Below, one piece after another: positions 52,472-61,008 of a DNA stretch of 64,000 nt. Each line of letters starts with the position of its first letter. The stretch's first letter is position 1. Made by a program: the position numbers and the translations under genes. Source of the DNA: Halobacterium salinarum DSM 3754 (GTDB lineage: Archaea; Halobacteriota; Halobacteria; Halobacteriales; Halobacteriaceae); contig NZ_VRYN01000003.1 in NCBI RefSeq assembly GCF_008124605.1, forward strand, positions 140,420 through 204,419, written 5' to 3'. The notes under the pieces were generated by a model, which was not told where the DNA came from, ran no database searches, and was given only the letters and a program-made list of their open reading frames with translations.

Positions 52472-54874
52472 ATGGGCGACGCCGACGAGCCGTGGCGCGA
52501 GTTCTTCGGGTTCGAGGCACCGTACGACCAGCAGGCCGACGCCATCGGGGCGGCCATCGAAGCCGGTGACAGCGACGGCTTCCTCGCGATGGAGGGGCCT
52601 TGCGGGACGGGCAAGACGATGGCGGCGCTGACCGCGGGCGCGCACCTCGTGCGCAACACCGACAGCTACGAGCGCGTGTTGGTGGTGACGCCGGTCAAAC
52701 AGCAACTGGAGCAGTTCGTCGCGGACCTCCGAACGATGAACGCGGGCCTCGATGACCCCTTGGACGGCGTGGCGCTCGTCGGAAAGCGGGATCTCTGCCC
52801 GTACGAGCGCGAGGACAAGTTCCCCGACGACGCCGGCGTCCACGAGCGCTGCGAGGACCTCCGGGAGTCGACTGCCGGCCTCGTGGAGGGCGACGACGGC
52901 GGCGAGTTCGACGGGCAGGACGCACGCGACCTCACCGCACTGCCGGCGGCGGAGACCCCCGACGAGCCGTGGTGGGATCCCGCAGCGGGTCGGGCGCTGG
53001 CGCGGTCGGCGCGCGCCGACGCCAGCCAGACGCTCTCGCAGACCCCGCTGCGGACGGCTGGCACGGACGCACCATACGTCCCCCACCAGCCGACCGCCCC
53101 CGAGGACATGGCCGACGGCGACCCGCCGCTGATGTGTCCGTTCGAGGCCGACTGGTACGGCCGCGACAAGGGCTCGCCGGTCGGCTTCGAGGCCGGCCGG
53201 CACAACGTCGTCACGAGCGCGGACGTGTTGCCCGCGGGCGTCGACCACGGAACGTGCCCCCACCGCGTCCAGCAGGTGCTGTTGGATCACGCGGAGGTCG
53301 TCGTCGGGAACTACAACCACCTCTTCGACCCCCAGACCCGGGGGCTCACTGACCACCTCATCGACGACTCGACGTTCGTCGTGGTCGACGAAGCCCACCG
53401 TCTAGAGGAGCGCGTTCGAGACCTGCTCTCGGACCGCCTGGGGCGGCACACGCTCACTCGCGCCCGCAACGACTGCCGGACGCTGCTCACGCGGGCCAAC
53501 CAGAGCCGGGAGAACCGCCAGCAGGTCACCGACCACCTCGCCAGCCACGACTGCTCGCTCGACGCCGTCGAGGCGATGGTCGGGTTCCTCGACGACGTGC
53601 TGGAGTGGCTCGACGACCGCGTGGCGCGATACCTCGCCGCGGAGGGGTTCGACCCCGACCGCCCGGGGTCGCTGCCCGAACGCGACCACGAGATCCCGCT
53701 GCGGGACCCCGAAAGCGAGCAGCCCGACGCGCTCACGCAGTGGGCCGAACAGCACGGCCACACCGGGGACGCGTGGCGGTCGCTGGCGGCAACCGGCACC
53801 GCGGTGCAGGCGATCCTCGACGACGACGGCGACCGATCGGCGGTGGCAGGCCCCGTGGGCGTCACGCTCCAGCGGTGGTGGGAACGCGACCACGCGACGT
53901 ACTTCCGGGAGGTGGAGCTAGAGCACGTGCCCAAGGAGTCGGGGCGGGCCGGCGCGGCGTGGGCCGAATCCTACACCCCCGCGCTCGTGATGTTCAACTG
54001 CATGCCCGCCCGCGCGCTCCGGGAGACGCTGTCGGAGGTCGGCGGCGGCGTGTTGATGAGCGCCACCCTGGAACCACTGGACGTGTTCCGGGAGGTCGCC
54101 GGCCTAGACCGCCTGGCGGCGGGCGCGGGCGACAGCGACCCCCGCCCCGTCGTGGAGCGCCGCTACGATCTGCGGTTCCCCGAATCGAACCGCGCGAGCT
54201 TCCTCGTCGACGCCACGCCGTTCACGGCGCACAACCGCGGCGACCCCGAGCCGGGCACCGACAACCCGACGCGCGACGAATACCGCTACGTGCTGCGGAC
54301 GGTCGCCCGCCAGCCCGGCAACGTTCTGGTCTGCATGCCGAACTACCGGGAGGCGGCGTGGGCGGCCGCCTATCTCAGCGACGGCGTCGTCGAGAAGGAC
54401 GTGCTCGTCGACGAATCGTCGTCGAACGCCGCGACTGACGACCTCAAAGCGACGTTTTTCGCTGGCGACGGCAAGGTGCTGGTGACGAGCACACGGGGCA
54501 CGCTCACGGAGGGCGTCGACTACGACGGCGCGAAACTCGGGGCGTGTCTCGTCGTCGGCGTGCCGCTGGTGAACGTCGGGTCGCCACGGATTCGGGCGGT
54601 CAGGCGCGCGTACGCCGACGCCTTCGGCGACGACCACGCCTTCGAGTACGCCCTGACGGTGCCCGCGGTTCGGCGCGCCAGACAAGCCATCGGGCGCGTG
54701 ATCCGCGGCCCCGAGGAGGTCGGGGTGCGCGTGTTCGCCGGCGGCCGGTACGTCGAGGACGCACGCCACTCCGTCTTCGAGTATCTCGGCCCGGGTGAGC
54801 GCGCCGAGTTCACGACGCTCACGCCGTCGTTCCTCGGGAGCCAGCTGGACACGTTCCGCTCGGAGTCGGACTGA
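52472..54874 (+). CDS. XPD/Rad3 (DinG-type) DNA helicase
   Basis: An 800-aa superfamily 2 helicase. Walker A GPCGTGKT at ~42-49, motif Ia TPVKQQLEQF, DEAH box VVVDEAHRLEER near ~306, and the C-terminal motifs TRGTLTEGVDYDG and RQAIGRVIRGPEEVG. Candidate Fe-S cluster cysteines are Cys109 (DLCPYE), Cys127 (HERCED), and later LMCPFEADW and GTCPHRVQ, spread over ~150 residues between motifs Ia and II as in XPD. It likely unwinds DNA 5' to 3' in repair. Upstream of the Cys-rich small gene. Confidence 0.9.
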   Translation: MGDADEPWREFFGFEAPYDQQADAIGAAIEAGDSDGFLAMEGPCGTGKTMAALTAGAHLVRNTDSYERVLVVTPVKQQLEQFVADLRTMNAGLDDPLDGVALVGKRDLCPYEREDKFPDDAGVHERCEDLRESTAGLVEGDDGGEFDGQDARDLTALPAAETPDEPWWDPAAGRALARSARADASQTLSQTPLRTAGTDAPYVPHQPTAPEDMADGDPPLMCPFEADWYGRDKGSPVGFEAGRHNVVTSADVLPAGVDHGTCPHRVQQVLLDHAEVVVGNYNHLFDPQTRGLTDHLIDDSTFVVVDEAHRLEERVRDLLSDRLGRHTLTRARNDCRTLLTRANQSRENRQQVTDHLASHDCSLDAVEAMVGFLDDVLEWLDDRVARYLAAEGFDPDRPGSLPERDHEIPLRDPESEQPDALTQWAEQHGHTGDAWRSLAATGTAVQAILDDDGDRSAVAGPVGVTLQRWWERDHATYFREVELEHVPKESGRAGAAWAESYTPALVMFNCMPARALRETLSEVGGGVLMSATLEPLDVFREVAGLDRLAAGAGDSDPRPVVERRYDLRFPESNRASFLVDATPFTAHNRGDPEPGTDNPTRDEYRYVLRTVARQPGNVLVCMPNYREAAWAAAYLSDGVVEKDVLVDESSSNAATDDLKATFFAGDGKVLVTSTRGTLTEGVDYDGAKLGACLVVGVPLVNVGSPRIRAVRRAYADAFGDDHAFEYALTVPAVRRARQAIGRVIRGPEEVGVRVFAGGRYVEDARHSVFEYLGPGERAEFTTLTPSFLGSQLDTFRSESD

Positions 54875-54913
54875 CCGCAGTCCTCAAGCCGGTTGGCCGA
54901 CATCACTGTACTG

Positions 54914-55105
54914 ATGACCGACCTCCGAACGCCATCGGAGCGCGTCTGCACGCGCTGTGGTCGCCACGAGCACTGGTCCGAGGACGCCCACCACTGGCGG
55001 ATCGGCGACGACGCCGGGCGCGTCCACTGCATCCACGCGTGGGACATCACGGCGTCGTTTCCCGTCGTTGGCAATGACACGCCGGCCACCGACGGGTCGG
55101 CATGA
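54914..55105 (+). CDS. small Cys-containing haloarchaeal protein (HEWD-like?)
   Basis: A 63-aa protein. It has CTRCGRHEHWSEDAHHW followed by AGRVHCIHAWDITASF: two CxxC-type Cys, a later Cys and several His and Trp residues, a likely small zinc-binding fold. The conserved HEHW/WDI pattern may be that of haloarchaeal HEWD-type proteins, which is a tentative memory. Its last four bases overlap the acyltransferase start (ATGA), suggesting coupled translation. Confidence 0.6.
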   Translation: MTDLRTPSERVCTRCGRHEHWSEDAHHWRIGDDAGRVHCIHAWDITASFPVVGNDTPATDGSA

Positions 55106-55620
55106 CCGCGCGCCCGGACTCCAGCGGGGCGTCCAGCCGCCACGACCGCCTCCAGCGCCACCCCACGCCGAACGCGCGCAACTCCCTGTGGCGGTGGACC
55201 GACGCCAAACACCCGCTCCGGGTCGCGCTGAACTACGTCGTGATCGTGCTTGCACGCATCTCCCCGAGCCTCCACGCGAAAAACTGGCTGCTGGCGCGCA
55301 TCGGTGTCACGGTCGGCGACGGCGTCGCGTGGGGGTTGGAGTCGACACCCGACGTCTTCTGGCCGGAGCTCGTCACGGTCGGCGACGACGCCATCATCGG
55401 CTACGACGCCACGCTGCTGTGCCACGAGTTCCTCCACGACGAATACCGCACGGGCGCGGTCGTCGTCGAGGATCGCGCGATGATCGGGGCCGGCGCGGTC
55501 GTGCTGCCCGGGGTCACCATCGGTGCCGGCGCACAGGTCGCGGCGAACTCGCTTGTCACCGCCGACGTGCCGCCCGGCGAAACGGTCGCCGGCGTCCCCG
55601 CCGCGCCCACTGGCGACTAA
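55102..55620 (+). CDS. hexapeptide-repeat acyltransferase
   Basis: A 172-aa protein of the left-handed beta-helix acetyltransferase group. Hexapeptide repeats are seen in VGDDAIIGYDATLLCHEFLHDEYRTGAVVVEDRAMIGAGAVVLPGVTIGAGAQVAANSLVTADVPPGETVAGVPA; the C-terminal IxAGSVV-like end is clear. A long basic N-terminal stretch (~45 residues, NARNSLWRWTDAKHPLR) precedes a hydrophobic segment (ALNYVVIVLARISP). Substrate unknown; relatives acetylate sugars. Ends 4 bases inside the minus-strand gene downstream, so the two are convergent. Confidence 0.85.
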   Translation: MTARPDSSGASSRHDRLQRHPTPNARNSLWRWTDAKHPLRVALNYVVIVLARISPSLHAKNWLLARIGVTVGDGVAWGLESTPDVFWPELVTVGDDAIIGYDATLLCHEFLHDEYRTGAVVVEDRAMIGAGAVVLPGVTIGAGAQVAANSLVTADVPPGETVAGVPAAPTGD

Positions 55621-56195
55621 CGCGCCGAATCGTCGGTGTCCTCCGTCTCGCTCCGTGCCCGGGCGCTCACTCGGTGCGCGTGCGCCCCGGGCACGAGCGC
55701 GCCGACCGCGGTCAACCCGCCGAGCACCGCCAACAGGCCGCCGAACGCGAACCCGCCGACAACCGACAGCGGCGGCGTGACCGCGATGCCGCCGGTCAGC
55801 GCGGCCAACAGGAACCCCGCGCCACCGACCACGAGCCCGTACCGCGTGACGCGATGGGCTGCGGCTGCGATGCCCCAGAACGTGCGGAGCCTGCGGCCCA
55901 GCGACTGGGAGCGCGCCGCCTGCCGGGCGTCGACGGCGGCCCCCGCAGCGGCGATGCCCGCCGCCGCCACGCCGACCACGCCGGTGAGGAGGAACACCGC
56001 GATGCCCGCGGGCTGGGACACCGGAAACACGCCGCTTGCGACGCACAGGCACAGCCCACTGGCGATCCACACGCGGCGCGCCCAGTGGCGGCCCGGTCGG
56101 GTCGCTGCCCACGACTGCACGCGGTCGTGCCGGCCGATCCCGTACCCGAACGCCCCCACAGCGATGGCACCGAGGATGGTGGCGAGTCCGTTCAT
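55617..56195 (-). CDS. integral membrane protein, dacZ-mscS operon
   Basis: A 192-aa protein with about five predicted membrane helices: MNGLATILGAIAVGAFGYGIG, VWIASGLCLCVASGVFPV, IAVFLLTGVVGVAAAGIAAAGAAV, and two more toward the C-terminus (YGLVVGGAGFLLAALTGG, FAFGGLLAVLGGLTAVGALV). The C-terminus is short and acidic. The family is unknown. It overlaps the end of the MscS-like gene by 4 bases, so it is the last gene of the dacZ-mscS operon. Likely a membrane partner or accessory protein; not shown. Confidence 0.65.
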   Translation of the reverse strand: MNGLATILGAIAVGAFGYGIGRHDRVQSWAATRPGRHWARRVWIASGLCLCVASGVFPVSQPAGIAVFLLTGVVGVAAAGIAAAGAAVDARQAARSQSLGRRLRTFWGIAAAAHRVTRYGLVVGGAGFLLAALTGGIAVTPPLSVVGGFAFGGLLAVLGGLTAVGALVPGAHAHRVSARARSETEDTDDSAR

Positions 56196-56971
56196 TGGTG
56201 GTGGACGATGACGATCCCGTCCCGGAACACGAGATGGTTCGGGATGACGTACTCCCGGCTGTCGGCTTCGATCCGCGTCACGAACACGTCCACCTCCTGG
56301 ACGACGCCCTCGCGGCTCCCGATGGCGACCTGATCACCGATCCCGTAGGGCTGGCGCAACAGCAGGTAGACGCCCGCCGCCGCCGACGCCAACAGCTGCC
56401 GCGTCGCGACGAGCGCGAACACCACCACGGACGCGAGGTAGACACCGAACACCACGAGCAGCGCCGCCACAGCCACGCCGAGCTGGGACAACGCCACGAG
56501 CCCCGCAGCCAACACCACCGTGTAGCGCGCGGCCACGGCCACGACCGACGCCTCCGGGAACTTCACCGACCGCAGCCGCTCGGTCACGAACACCTCGACT
56601 TTGTCGCCGACGAGCACCCCGACCACCACCACGACCACGGCAGCCAGCACCGACGGCAGGATCGAGCCGAGCAGCCGCCACAGTGGCTTCTGGATGGAGA
56701 ACTGGGCGGCGTCCAGCGCCACCAGCACGGCCACGATGTAGACGACCGTCGACACGAACCGCGCGGTCAGATCGACGGTTGTGGTCCCGGATCGCCGCGC
56801 CAACCGCTCGACGGTGGTTCCCTCGACGATTTCATCGACCCCGGCGGCCAACATCACGCGCCGGTGGATCCACCCGACGAGGTAGCCCGCGACGGCCCCG
56901 CAAAGCAACACGAGCGTCGCAAGCCCGTACTCGAAATGCGGGCCGACAAGCGTCCGCAACACGTCTGTCAT
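56192..56971 (-). CDS. MscS-family mechanosensitive channel
   Basis: A 259-aa membrane protein with several hydrophobic segments: two at the N-terminus (LATLVLLCGAVAGYLVGW, VSTVVYIVAVLVALDAA), then LLGSILPSVLAAVVVVVVGVLVGDKVEVFV, and others. The MscS beta-domain is seen near the C-terminus: YGIGDQVAIGSREGVVQEVDVFVTRIEADSREYVIPNHLV, where the PYxxGD and VxxIxxRxTxI-like regions match the family. Likely opens on osmotic down-shock to release ions. The gene begins one base after the dacZ stop, and ends overlapping the next gene: a tight operon with the c-di-AMP synthase. Confidence 0.88.
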   Translation of the reverse strand: MTDVLRTLVGPHFEYGLATLVLLCGAVAGYLVGWIHRRVMLAAGVDEIVEGTTVERLARRSGTTTVDLTARFVSTVVYIVAVLVALDAAQFSIQKPLWRLLGSILPSVLAAVVVVVVGVLVGDKVEVFVTERLRSVKFPEASVVAVAARYTVVLAAGLVALSQLGVAVAALLVVFGVYLASVVVFALVATRQLLASAAAGVYLLLRQPYGIGDQVAIGSREGVVQEVDVFVTRIEADSREYVIPNHLVFRDGIVIVHHQ

Positions 56972-56972
56972 G

Positions 56973-57785
56973 CTAGTTATCCTCGGGGTCGAGCTCCAAC
57001 ACCAGCTCGCCGTTCCTGAACGCCCGCACCAGGCCGTCGGACTCCGAGAGCACGATCGCGACCGCGTTCGTATCCCGGGTTATCGCCCCCGCTGCCATAT
57101 GCCGCGCCCCCAATCCCTTCGGGATGTCCGTGCCCTCGGCGCCGGGCTCCAGGTAGCGGTACGACGACACGATCTTCCCGGAGTCGGAGATCACGAACGC
57201 GCCGTCGAGGCGCGAGAACTCCTTGAGCATCACGTTCACGATCGGATCCCCGACGTGAACGTGGCTCTTCTCGAAGGGGTTGTACGATAGCGGCCGGCTT
57301 TTCGTCATGACCTTGCCGGCGTCCCCGACGACGAACAGCGCCCCCACGGGCTTGCCCTTCTGACCTTTCCGCCCGAGCTCGATCGCCACGTCGAAGACGT
57401 CCCGGATGACCCCGGGCTCCGCGCGCGTGCTTGCGAACAACTCGTAGACGCTGGATTGGGTGCCGGCGTTGGCGCGCGTCCGCGTCACCATGTCGACCTC
57501 CTCGCTCAGGAACGGCGCGACGCAGCCGAGCTCGTCGCCGTCGGCCACGACACCCTCGCTGAGCGCGCCCTCGATCCCGAACCGGATCTGCTCTCGCACG
57601 TCGTCGAACGCCAGGGGTAACTCGACGAACGTCTCGGCGCCGACGGCGTTCTCGGTGGCCACCACGACGACGTCAACCCCCTCGACGTCGTCAACGCGGT
57701 CGTAGTACGACCCGCTCGGCGAGAACACGAGCAGGGCGTCGATCCCATCGAGCACGTCGGCGAGAAGATCCGGTGGCCGAGTCAT
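56973..57785 (-). CDS. dacZ: diadenylate cyclase DacZ
   Basis: A 270-aa archaeal-type enzyme that makes c-di-AMP from two ATP. The N-terminal ~125 residues are a regulatory alpha/beta domain (DLLADVLDGIDALLVFSP); the C-terminal DisA_N domain has the DGA motif LDGAFVISDSGKIVSS near residue 195 and GLGARHMAAGAIT near residue 229, corresponding to the RHR active site (here RHM). Start MTRPPDLLADVL was preferred over an ATG 18 codons upstream. In haloarchaea DacZ is essential and c-di-AMP is tied to osmotic balance, which suits the downstream MscS gene. A minus-strand TATA-like ctttttgcg lies about 32 bases upstream. Confidence 0.92.
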   Translation of the reverse strand: MTRPPDLLADVLDGIDALLVFSPSGSYYDRVDDVEGVDVVVVATENAVGAETFVELPLAFDDVREQIRFGIEGALSEGVVADGDELGCVAPFLSEEVDMVTRTRANAGTQSSVYELFASTRAEPGVIRDVFDVAIELGRKGQKGKPVGALFVVGDAGKVMTKSRPLSYNPFEKSHVHVGDPIVNVMLKEFSRLDGAFVISDSGKIVSSYRYLEPGAEGTDIPKGLGARHMAAGAITRDTNAVAIVLSESDGLVRAFRNGELVLELDPEDN

Positions 57786-57912
57786 TTCCTGGATGGAACC
57801 ACCGCACGCGCAAAAAGCTTCCCGGGACCTGGCAGCCACGCGTCAGACACACGCCGCTTGCACGCGGTCTGCGCGCCACACCGGGCCGCCGAATCGCTCG
57901 AATCGAGTGGTA

Positions 57913-57996
57913 TGCGCGGGACCGGATTTGAACCGGCGGACCCCTACGGGATAGCGTCCTAAGCGCTACGCCGTTTCCTGGCTTGGCTACCCGCGC
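57913..57996 (-). tRNA. tRNA-Leu (anticodon UAG)
   Basis: An 84-base class II tRNA on the minus strand. Acceptor GCGCGGG / CCCGCGC with discriminator A; anticodon stem TAGCG/CGCTA around CTTAGGA, anticodon TAG; long variable arm TCCCGTAGGGGT; T-arm GGTTCAAATCC. A TATA-like tttttacgg is centred about 31 bases upstream (58022-58031). No intron and no encoded CCA. It lies downstream of no other tRNA. Confidence 0.95.
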
Positions 57997-58093
57997 GCCG
58001 CACCCGCACTCTACTGCGCACCCGTAAAAATGCGTTGCGCTATCCGCCGGCCACGCCCATGAACCTATACCGCAGGCGGATCAACTGGTGGGT

Positions 58094-58405
58094 ATGTACC
58101 GTGCGGGCGACGAACGAGCACACGACGACCGCCTCACCGAGCTTGCCGGGATCGCCGCCGACCTGGAACTGACCGCCGAAGCCGAGTCGACCGCCAAAGA
58201 CCTCTTCCTGTCGACGGTCGACGGAGCCGCACCGCGCTCCGAGCCCGCGGTGCTGGCCGCGAGCGTGTACGCCGGCGCGCTCATCGCGGGCGACCAGCGC
58301 AGCCAGACGGCGGTCGCGGACGCCGCCGGCGTCTCGCGGCTCGTGATCCAAGAGCGCTGGAAGCAGCTGCTGGCGCGCGCCGGCTTCGACCCGCCGACGT
58401 GGTAG
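58094..58405 (+). CDS. small one-repeat TFB/cyclin-like protein
   Basis: A 103-aa protein with a single cyclin-like helix bundle resembling one repeat of transcription factor B: LTELAGIAADLELTAEAESTAKDLFLSTVD, then PAVLAASVYAGALIAGDQRSQTAVADAAGVSRLVIQERWKQLLARAGF. The last part is the recognition helix seen in TFB repeat two. There is no N-terminal zinc ribbon and only one of the two repeats (normal TFB ~300-330 aa). A TATA element cctatacc lies about 26 bases before the ATG. It may modulate TFB activity. The family exists in haloarchaea; the role is unknown. Confidence 0.72.
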   Translation: MYRAGDERAHDDRLTELAGIAADLELTAEAESTAKDLFLSTVDGAAPRSEPAVLAASVYAGALIAGDQRSQTAVADAAGVSRLVIQERWKQLLARAGFDPPTW

Positions 58406-58406
58406 G

Positions 58407-58895
58407 CTACTGGCGTGGATCCCGGCCCTCGCGGCCGGGCGTGAGCGCGCCGTGTTCGTCGATCTCGCCGCGGACGATGCGCGTCGAGGAGATGATGTCC
58501 CCGTCGGCGGCGTCGACGTGGTCGACGACCTCGATTTCGAGGGGGTCGGTGCCGTCCTGGGCGCGTAACTCGTTGATGCGTTCGCCGCCGGCGGCGGTTT
58601 CCGGGGAGACCACGAGCACGTCGAAGTGGGGTTCAGTCGCGATCCCCGTCGGGGAGTCGAGCGTTCGGATCGTGTACTCGCGGTCGTGCGTCTCGGCGAG
58701 CGCGGCGAGTTCGTCGTCGAGGTCGGCATGGCGCGCGTCGAACGAGCGGACGTGACGGTCCACGTGGCGGGTGTCGGCGGCCAGGTCGTCGCTGGTGAGG
58801 CCGACGGTCACGTCGCCGCGGTCGAACGCGCGCTCGAAGAGCTTTCGGTGGCCGTCGTGAATCGGGTCGAATGTGCCACCGAGGGCGACATTCAT
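58407..58895 (-). CDS. coaD: phosphopantetheine adenylyltransferase, archaeal type
   Basis: A 162-aa nucleotidyltransferase in coenzyme A synthesis. The HxGH motif is GGTFDPIHDGHRKLFERAF; the second conserved region is DIISSTRIV, matching ISSTxI; both bind ATP. The C-terminal tail is acidic. It transfers AMP to 4'-phosphopantetheine. It is convergent with the TFB-like gene, one base between stops. Start is the ATG right before MNVALGGTFDP. Confidence 0.9.
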   Translation of the reverse strand: MNVALGGTFDPIHDGHRKLFERAFDRGDVTVGLTSDDLAADTRHVDRHVRSFDARHADLDDELAALAETHDREYTIRTLDSPTGIATEPHFDVLVVSPETAAGGERINELRAQDGTDPLEIEVVDHVDAADGDIISSTRIVRGEIDEHGALTPGREGRDPRQ

Positions 58896-58934
58896 ATGCC
58901 GGCGGTCGGCCTGTGCGCGTTTAGCCGTTTGGGT

Positions 58935-59432
58935 TCAGGTGTCGTCGGCCGCAGTGTCAGCCTCCGGCGAGGCGTCCTCGACTTCGATGCGGACCGGCGT
59001 GTCGTGGCTGGCGGTGTCGTCGTCGCTGTCGCCGAGTCGCGCGTCGAGATTGAACACCGAGTTGAGACCGCGCTGGACGCGTCCGACGGTGTCAGCGACC
59101 AGGTCACTCGGGGGGATGGCGGTGTACTCGTATGGGTTGTTGCCCGCGCCCTCTGCGTGGCGCTTGCGCCGGTCGACGATGCTGTCGGCGGCGAGTTCGG
59201 CAACTGCTTCCCGCACGGTCGAGGGGTACAGTCCGGTCCCGTCAGCGACTTCGTCGCTGGTGCTGTACGGGTGCTGGCGGAGGTACACGAAGATGCGGGC
59301 ACGGGTGTCGGTGTCCAGCAGCCAGGCAAGCACGTCAACGACGCCGTCGTCGAAGCCGGCGACGGCGCGGTCCGTGCCGTCTTCGAGGTGCTCGCGGGCG
59401 GCCGTGTTGGTGTCGCGTGAATCCTCAGGCAT
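58935..59432 (-). CDS. winged-helix transcription regulator
   Basis: A 165-aa protein. Residues ~28-105 form an HTH with ARIFVYLRQHPYSTSDEVADGTGLYPSTVREAVAELAADSIVDRRKRHAEGAGNNPYEYTAI, an ArsR/MarR-like winged helix with the wing at NNPYEYTA. A flanking C-terminal region (RVQRGLNSVFNLDARLG) may serve dimerisation, and the last 35 residues are acidic and disordered. It lies upstream of coaD on the same strand and downstream of the transducer gene. Targets unknown. Confidence 0.78.
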   Translation of the reverse strand: MPEDSRDTNTAAREHLEDGTDRAVAGFDDGVVDVLAWLLDTDTRARIFVYLRQHPYSTSDEVADGTGLYPSTVREAVAELAADSIVDRRKRHAEGAGNNPYEYTAIPPSDLVADTVGRVQRGLNSVFNLDARLGDSDDDTASHDTPVRIEVEDASPEADTAADDT

Positions 59433-59493
59433 GCGTGCGTTCAGTTCAAACGCATGGCTGAACTGGTGAAAAGGACTTCGTCCGCGCCGCCGC

Positions 59494-60939
59494 TCACTGG
59501 TCGTGGAGCTCGGACACTGACTCGTCGAGATCGTGCAGCATTGCGGATTGCGCTTCGGTCTGGCTGACGATGTCCGCGACGGCCGTCGTGATGTCGTCAG
59601 CCAAGTCGGCGGTCTCGTCGACCATCGCGGCGATCTCCTCGGCGCTTGCGGCTTGCTCGTTGGTGGCGTCGGACACCTGTTCGATGCCCTCGGCGGTGGC
59701 CTCGACCGCCGTGACGATCTCCTCGAAGCTCGCCATCGCGTCCTCGACCTGCGCGACGGCGTCCTCGATCCGGTCGGTGGTGGTCACGAGATCGGTCACC
59801 GTGTCTGCGGTGTCGCGTTGGATCTCGCTCACCAGCGACTCGATGTGGCCCGCGTTCGACTGTGCGTCCTCGGCGAGGGCTTTGACTTCTTCGGCGACCA
59901 CCGCGAACCCCTCGCCCTCCTCGCCGGCGCGGGCGGCCTCGATGGACGCGTTCAACGCCAGCATGTTCGTCTGCTCGGCGATGCCCGTGATGACGTCGAC
60001 GACCTCGTCGATGTCTTCGATGCGGTTCTGGAGGGCTTCGACGTCGCTGGTGACGCTGTCGGCGGCGGTCGCAACGTCGGCCATCATGTCCGCGGCGTCG
60101 CTCGCCGCGGCGCTACCGTCGTCGGCAAGCCGTTCGGCCGTGGCGCTGGTGTCGACGACCTCGTCGGCGGTGGACGCGATCTCCTGGACGGTCGCGCTCA
60201 GCGTCTCGACCTCCGTGGCGACGGTGCTCACGTTCGTCGATTGGGCGGTGGACAGCTCGTCGATCTCGGCGGAGGACTCCGAGACGGCCTGGCTCGCGGC
60301 TTCGAGTCGTTCCACGTCGTTGTGCACTTCCGTGATGTGGGCGGCGAGGGTGTCCCCGAACTCGGTGAGGTTCCGCCCGATCTGGATGTATTCGTCGTCG
60401 AGGAGCGTGTCCTCGGCCGCGATGTCGACTGTCGCGTCGAAGCGGCCGGCGTCGTACGCGTCCAGCGTGTCCACGAGTTCACCGAACAGCGCCTGCAGTT
60501 CGCTCTGGTAGCGGGCGGAGCTGGAGCGGTCCTGAACGATCTCGATCACGCCACGGAACTCGCCGGTGTGGTAGACCGGGGTCGCGATGAACCAGAGGTC
60601 GGTGTTGCCGGCGACGGTGGTGTCCTCGTAGACGTAGTCGCCGGTGAGCAGCGCGTACGATTCGTCCGCGAGGCCGACCCCGTCGTATTCGTGGTGTGCG
60701 TCGATGGGCGTGTCGGCGACCTTGTTGGCGAGCGCGCGCGAGCCGTCGTCGTTGAGTCGTTCCCCGATGTCGGTGACGCCGATGGCGTCTTCGGGGGCGG
60801 TCTCCAGCAGCGCCGCGATCTGGTCGTCCCACGCGACAACGGCACCGTCGGCGTCGACAGCGAACGCGGGGACGTCGAGCGTGTTGAGTAGCAGAGGAAC
60901 AGTAAACGGCGACCCCAGTTCATGTTTGTTTTTAGACAT
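59494..60939 (-). CDS. soluble Htr-type signal transducer (methyl-accepting) with PAS domain
   Basis: A 481-aa cytoplasmic chemotaxis/phototaxis transducer. Residues ~15-130 look like a PAS domain ([27 protein letters not shown], then [15 protein letters not shown]). A coiled-coil helix follows and the signalling tip is intact: [38 protein letters not shown] at ~325-365. No transmembrane helix, so it senses a cytoplasmic signal. The C-terminal ~60 residues include Glu-rich helices with possible methylation sites. Start [11 protein letters not shown] is the first Met. I think it is one of the Htr soluble transducers of Halobacterium but do not assign the number. Confidence 0.85.
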   Translation of the reverse strand: MSKNKHELGSPFTVPLLLNTLDVPAFAVDADGAVVAWDDQIAALLETAPEDAIGVTDIGERLNDDGSRALANKVADTPIDAHHEYDGVGLADESYALLTGDYVYEDTTVAGNTDLWFIATPVYHTGEFRGVIEIVQDRSSSARYQSELQALFGELVDTLDAYDAGRFDATVDIAAEDTLLDDEYIQIGRNLTEFGDTLAAHITEVHNDVERLEAASQAVSESSAEIDELSTAQSTNVSTVATEVETLSATVQEIASTADEVVDTSATAERLADDGSAAASDAADMMADVATAADSVTSDVEALQNRIEDIDEVVDVITGIAEQTNMLALNASIEAARAGEEGEGFAVVAEEVKALAEDAQSNAGHIESLVSEIQRDTADTVTDLVTTTDRIEDAVAQVEDAMASFEEIVTAVEATAEGIEQVSDATNEQAASAEEIAAMVDETADLADDITTAVADIVSQTEAQSAMLHDLDESVSELHDQ

Positions 60940-61008
60940 GCAGATGGGTACGGGCTACACCATCATATACATTTATGCTACTCACGAACGCGCGGTCGCT
61001 CCCGAGGA

